From the NCBI GenBank assembly GCA_964353175.1, contig CAYGUX010000034.1:1-27988 (forward strand): DNA of 27,988 nucleotides, given 5' to 3'. Below are positions 24,503 through 27,988 of the stretch, piece by piece (position 1 is the stretch's first letter; every line of letters starts with the position of its first letter). A program made the position numbers and the translations under genes. The DNA comes from JAIYCX01 sp964353175 (GTDB lineage: Bacteria; Bdellovibrionota_C; UBA2361; SZUA-149; DAOLCO01). Under the pieces are notes generated by a model that did no database searches, was not told where the DNA came from, and worked only from the letters and a program-made list of their open reading frames with translations.

Positions 24503-27406
24503 TTAGGGGCTTTCACTTATAGTGGGATAAGGTATCTCACTTATAGCGGAATTGGGGCTTTCAGATCTGCATTCAAGATTGGTAGAGCATTGATCTTTAC
24601 CTGCTCCTGCTACGAGAGAGCAGAACCCCGAATCACTGCATTCATTATGACCGCATATGGTAGTGACAGAGCATTGGTCTTTTCCTCTTCCAGCTACTTG
24701 CCTACATATTCCATCCCTACACTCTTGATGTCCACATTCACTATGCTCGCTACATTCATCGTCTAGGGTTCCCACTGCACTAGTACAGTAGTTTCTATTA
24801 TCACATTTTTTATATCGACAATCGTCAGTTTCTGAACACTCATCTTTTCCTTCTCCAGGAGCTTGGGCGCATAAGCCACTTAAAGTAGTGCAAACTCTAT
24901 GTCCGCACTCGCTGTTTTCAGTACATATATCCTCTCCCTTTCCTGGAAAAGCTTCACAATATCCCGAGCTAGTATTACAGTCTTTATGAGAACATTCAGC
25001 ACTTCTAAAACACTGATCGCTTCCAGCACCTGGCACCTCTTTGCAAGTGCCGTCTGCAGCACACTCTCTGTGTTTACAATTGAAATCTTCTGAACACTCG
25101 TCTTTTCCAACTCCTTCGACGCGTGAACATGTTCCATCTTCAGAGCAAGCTTTATGACCGCATTCTCTATTGTATGTGCATTCATTTTTTCCTGCACCTG
25201 ACATTTCTTTGCAGAAACCTGCTTTACATTCTCTATGTCTACAGTCTTTATAACTAACACAGTTACTTTCGCCTTTTCCTACGTGGCGCTCACATGCGCT
25301 ATCCTCATTGCATGTCTGATAACCACACTCATCGTTTTTGCTACAACTATCTTTACCAATCCCTGAAACTTGTATGCAATATCCAGAAAGTGAGCATTCT
25401 TTATGACCACATTCACTATTATCACTACATTCATCTTTCCCTCCATCTGGAAGATAAGTACAGGCGCCATCTGCATTACAGCCTTTATGCCGACACTCAC
25501 TATTGTCACTGCATTGATCGTCGCCTGGGCCAGCAAGTGTTCTACAAAAAACACCTGCACATCCAAAATGTAAGCAATCATTATTGTTTGTGCATCGATC
25601 TGATCCTTTACCAACCACATTTTGACAGAATCCCCCCGTACCACTCTCACCGCAGTCCTTATGTACACATTCGCTATCTTTATTGCATTGATCCGCTCCA
25701 CTTCCTATTGTTTTAGTGCAGAACCCTATGTGGTCGCATTCTCTATGGAAACAATCATTAAAATCTTCACATTGATTACTACCAGCACCATCAATGTTTT
25801 CGCATGATCCATTAATATTACATTCTTTATGTGTGAGAGTCTCCGAAGTTGCCGACCCTGGTAATGCGAGGGCTAATATAGTGCCAATAGCATTGTTTAA
25901 GGATCTCGCATTCGCTCCTGCTGACCCAGATTTCGAATCTACAGTATTTAAAGCAGGCGCTTCAGAATAAACTCTGATTGCCTCAATGCCAAACAAATTA
26001 TCTTGATTGATACTTTTTACAACAGCTTTCCCAATAAAATTAGGACCAACTTCAGTATGTAATGGAATATCTATCGTTCCTACCAATGAAAACACATCTT
26101 GAGAAAGCGATATAGACTCGCCTGTATCTGAAGTTATTTCTAAGGCTATATCTATCGGATCGGTAGAAGCATTAAGAAGTTTAATCCAGTTTGGTGCATC
26201 TAGATAAGTGTTTATCGGAATCTCTGCTGAATTTACATAGCTAATTGCACCTTTAGCCATCGATCCATAAGCCCAAGAAATTTGATCAAGGTTATCGGGT
26301 GGGTGTCCATAATAAAGACTTTGAACCAACATTTTTCCATTATTTAGAGACTGAGCTCTAAATGAGCCAACGTTGTATTCTCCAATATATTGATTTAAGT
26401 ATTCATGATACTGACTAAATGCAGGAAGTGTAACAACTAGACTTTTTAGTAATAGAGAATCACTGGAGAAGATCTCTAGCTTTACATCAATAGGGTAAGG
26501 TTCTATATTTATAATCTCAGCCCAGTCAATTGCTGGCCCCATGGTGGATACTGGCAGTAAGCCTGAATTAACTAGACCAGATGAAGATTGAAAAACAATA
26601 CTAAAGTTAAATTTCTTCGAGTTTGTATCTTGTCCATATCTAGATAAGAAAGCCCCGTATTCCTGAGAGGTATTGTCGGGTTCAATAACGTACTGTCCAA
26701 GACCTTGTCCGACAGAAGCTAGTAGTTGTATGTCCACTCTACTACCTGAATCAAGCATTTCAATTCTATGTGCTTCATCTTCAATAATTTCGCCCAATAA
26801 ATTCCTAACGCGGATTGTTGCAGAGAAAGGCAAGTCGCCTGAATTATAAACAGATAGCCAGTTTTGGACAGGAACATCAGTTCCTTGCTGGGGATTCATC
26901 GAATTTGCAACACCGTAAGTTTTGCCAGCTAGAGTCTTCCCTACTAGCATGCTAGTAGCGTACTCAACTTCATCGGTTCCATCTTCGCTTATTTTATAGG
27001 TTACGATATTGCAGTGAAGTTGTGGTAACCCATCATCAACATTTGAAATCTCTATTGTCCCATAGCTATTTTGGACTTTGTACTTATTTAGAATAGTATG
27101 AACTACACCAAGCCGATCAATGCTAATAATCTCCTGTCCAATGAGGGAATTTTCTTGATCAAAGATATTTATTGAATACTGAGAGTCTATAGATACTAAG
27201 TTTAGACACTCAAGTACTATATAATGATTGTTAAACCCATTCCATGCACCAAACGCTGGAAGCTTTAATGAGGATTTATGAGTTTCAAGAATATTGCTAT
27301 TGAGATCACTGCTTGGCGTACCAATCACAATCAGCATAAACAAGCAAGAAAACAGAAATACAGCACCAGAAAAAATAGTATTATTTTTATGTCCAACGAG
27401 TTTCAT
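24503..27406 (-). CDS. Exported protein with beta domains and 15 four-cysteine repeats
   Basis: A 967-residue protein from the ATG chosen here; a TTG at 27427 would add seven residues. A signal peptide or anchor (hydrophobic FSGAVFLFSCLFMLIVIGT) leads to about 500 residues of beta-rich sequence. These contain three related modules marked by NWLSVYNSGDLPFSATIRVR, DWAEIINIEPYPIDVKLEIF and NWIKLLNASTDPIDIALEIT. After a short hydrophobic linker, residues from about 525 on are 15 tandem units of 27-31 residues. The pattern is H-x-x-C, x4-8, C, then G-x-G-x-D-x-C, x5, C; for example GHKACSEDGTCSRVEGVGKD, then ECSEDFNC. That gives 60 cysteines. The C-terminus is a short Ser/Pro tail. Similar cysteine-rich repeats occur in uncharacterised surface proteins of environmental bacteria. 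A surface fibre or adhesin role is inferred. Confidence 0.85.
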   Translation of the reverse strand: MKLVGHKNNTIFSGAVFLFSCLFMLIVIGTPSSDLNSNILETHKSSLKLPAFGAWNGFNNHYIVLECLNLVSIDSQYSINIFDQENSLIGQEIISIDRLGVVHTILNKYKVQNSYGTIEISNVDDGLPQLHCNIVTYKISEDGTDEVEYATSMLVGKTLAGKTYGVANSMNPQQGTDVPVQNWLSVYNSGDLPFSATIRVRNLLGEIIEDEAHRIEMLDSGSRVDIQLLASVGQGLGQYVIEPDNTSQEYGAFLSRYGQDTNSKKFNFSIVFQSSSGLVNSGLLPVSTMGPAIDWAEIINIEPYPIDVKLEIFSSDSLLLKSLVVTLPAFSQYHEYLNQYIGEYNVGSFRAQSLNNGKMLVQSLYYGHPPDNLDQISWAYGSMAKGAISYVNSAEIPINTYLDAPNWIKLLNASTDPIDIALEITSDTGESISLSQDVFSLVGTIDIPLHTEVGPNFIGKAVVKSINQDNLFGIEAIRVYSEAPALNTVDSKSGSAGANARSLNNAIGTILALALPGSATSETLTHKECNINGSCENIDGAGSNQCEDFNDCFHRECDHIGFCTKTIGSGADQCNKDSECVHKDCGESGTGGFCQNVVGKGSDRCTNNNDCLHFGCAGVFCRTLAGPGDDQCSDNSECRHKGCNADGACTYLPDGGKDECSDNSECGHKECSLSGYCIQVSGIGKDSCSKNDECGYQTCNEDSACERHVGKGESNCVSYKDCRHRECKAGFCKEMSGAGKNECTYNRECGHKACSEDGTCSRVEGVGKDECSEDFNCKHRECAADGTCKEVPGAGSDQCFRSAECSHKDCNTSSGYCEAFPGKGEDICTENSECGHRVCTTLSGLCAQAPGEGKDECSETDDCRYKKCDNRNYCTSAVGTLDDECSEHSECGHQECRDGICRQVAGRGKDQCSVTTICGHNECSDSGFCSLVAGAGKDQCSTNLECRSESPNSAISEIPYPTISESP
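24569..25831 (-). repeat. Coding tandem array: 15 cysteine-rich units of about 84 bp
   Basis: This stretch encodes the 15 four-cysteine units of the exported protein. Unit lengths vary between 27 and 31 codons and the DNA copies are clearly diverged from each other, so the array is old rather than freshly duplicated. The most conserved words encode CGHKEC and GAGKDQC. Confidence 0.85.
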
Positions 27407-27552
27407 GTGAAAATTTAGTACTATCAATTATTGTTTTGTGCAAATAAGAAGGAATATGCTCAGATCGCTATTTTGACATAAATAGTCGTGAATTATGAAT
27501 CTTGAGAATGGTTAAAGTATTATTGTGCACCTCCTTTTCTTGAACCAATTAG

Positions 27553-27630
27553 GAGTCTGTTGCGAAATACCAACATTGTCATTGCCACGCTTCGCTCGCG
27601 ATGAAAAATATTTCATTATTCAGCAGGCCC
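27553..27630. mobile_element. Internally deleted second copy of the MITE-like element
   Basis: GAGTCTGTTGCGAAATA at the left and ATATTTCATTATTCAGCAGG then CCC at the right match the copy at 23341-23470, but the internal hairpin has lost one arm and its loop. The junction TGTCATTG/CCACG sits at an ATTG shared by both deletion borders, as expected from slippage. ATTAG flanks both ends (27548-27552 and 27631-27635), consistent with a 5-bp target duplication. Confidence 0.65.
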
Positions 27631-27703
27631 ATTAGGAAGAAAGAATTGGTTGTTTTACTGGACAGAGGTTGGGGCGGAAGCCGTTGCGATAATTCAGACT
27701 CTG

Positions 27704-27918
27704 ATTAGTAGCTGCGTTGCTGGGACCGGCCTGAAGATCTTTCCCTTGTAGCGACCTTGAAGCCACCACGCACTTTGAGAACTCAGTTTGCAAGTTCCCA
27801 GACTACATCCCAACACCACCCGCAAACTGATTTCCAAAGTTGCGTCCCCAGCCCAAGCAACCCCTCGCTATCTGCGGTAAAGATCTTCAGACCAGCCCCA
27901 GCTTAGTAACTCGTAATA
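27704..27918. repeat. Long imperfect palindrome, about 215 bp
   Basis: GCTGGGACCGGCCTGAAGAT at 27719 and its complement ending at 27902 pair at 23 of 27 positions. Further in, CGCACTTTG...TCAGTTTGC (27769-27791) pairs with GCAAACTGA...CAAAGTTGCG (27822-27844). Weaker pairing extends outwards to about 27704 and 27918. The unpaired centre is about 30 nt. No gene is visible in 27428-27988. Confidence 0.7.
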
Positions 27919-27988
27919 TATTATTTTTTTATTTCAGGAAAAGAAGAGAGTCTTCTAACTTCCTTTGTTAGTTTCAGCAGATAGTAGA

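Noticed and set aside
24880..25816. Several 61-140 codon frames on both strands across the cysteine-repeat array
   Set aside because: They are shadows of the repeat periodicity: a cysteine-rich tandem array leaves other frames open. The minus-strand frame with 15 regular units is the real one.
24569..25831. Possible CRISPR array because of regular spacing of about 84 bp
   Set aside because: Units are diverged, have no constant repeat with unique spacers, and translate as one continuous cysteine-repeat protein.

Overview
The window is AT-rich chromosomal DNA from a Gram-negative-type bacterium. Three things point to a cell with an outer membrane and a surface polysaccharide: a Wza/OPX-like export lipoprotein, an O-antigen ligase/polymerase family membrane protein, and several secreted proteins with signal peptides. 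I cannot name the lineage. Gene density is moderate, and the gaps are full of palindromes, REP-like units and small non-autonomous mobile elements. I found no rRNA, no convincing tRNA, no CRISPR array and no intact transposase.

Layout. (1) 54-4651, minus strand: a tight operon of a secreted helical-repeat protein, a short solute-binding-like secreted protein, an SLBB polysaccharide-export lipoprotein and an FAD monooxygenase. (2) 4879-8748, plus strand: a possible 33-codon leader ORF, a Wzy/WaaL-family polymerase or ligase, then two secreted proteins (one Pro/Ser-rich, one a six-repeat VCBS/FG-GAP-like protein) ended by a clear terminator. Parts 1 and 2 diverge from a shared 300-bp region and look like one envelope-polysaccharide neighbourhood. 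(3) 9036-12346: a transglutaminase-like protein convergent with a 646-residue protein of unknown function. (4) 12747-16515: a solitary HTH-HipA kinase of the YjjJ/HipH type, a 147-bp palindromic element, a small HTH protein, a damaged two-unit Lrp/AsnC regulator and a short-chain dehydrogenase. (5) 16522-20496: an 818-residue protein with a degenerate zincin-like motif, a 545-bp gap, and a 323-residue unknown. (6) 20644-22830: catalase-peroxidase KatG. (7) 22831-23713: repeat-rich DNA with a long hairpin, REP units, a MITE-like element flanked by direct repeats, and a frameshifted small-gene relic. (8) 23691-27406, minus strand: a DsbA-like thiol oxidoreductase encoded directly downstream of a 967-residue exported protein with 15 four-cysteine repeats. 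(9) 27428-27988: a second, internally deleted MITE copy and a palindrome of about 200 bp.

The best candidate for an under-described system is the pair in (8). The exported protein carries 60 cysteines in regular repeats, and a dedicated periplasmic disulfide-forming enzyme is encoded 23 bp downstream on the same strand. The inference is a disulfide-armoured surface or adhesive fibre with its own folding catalyst. The export and polymerase genes in (1)-(2), with two unrecognised secreted partners, are the second candidate.
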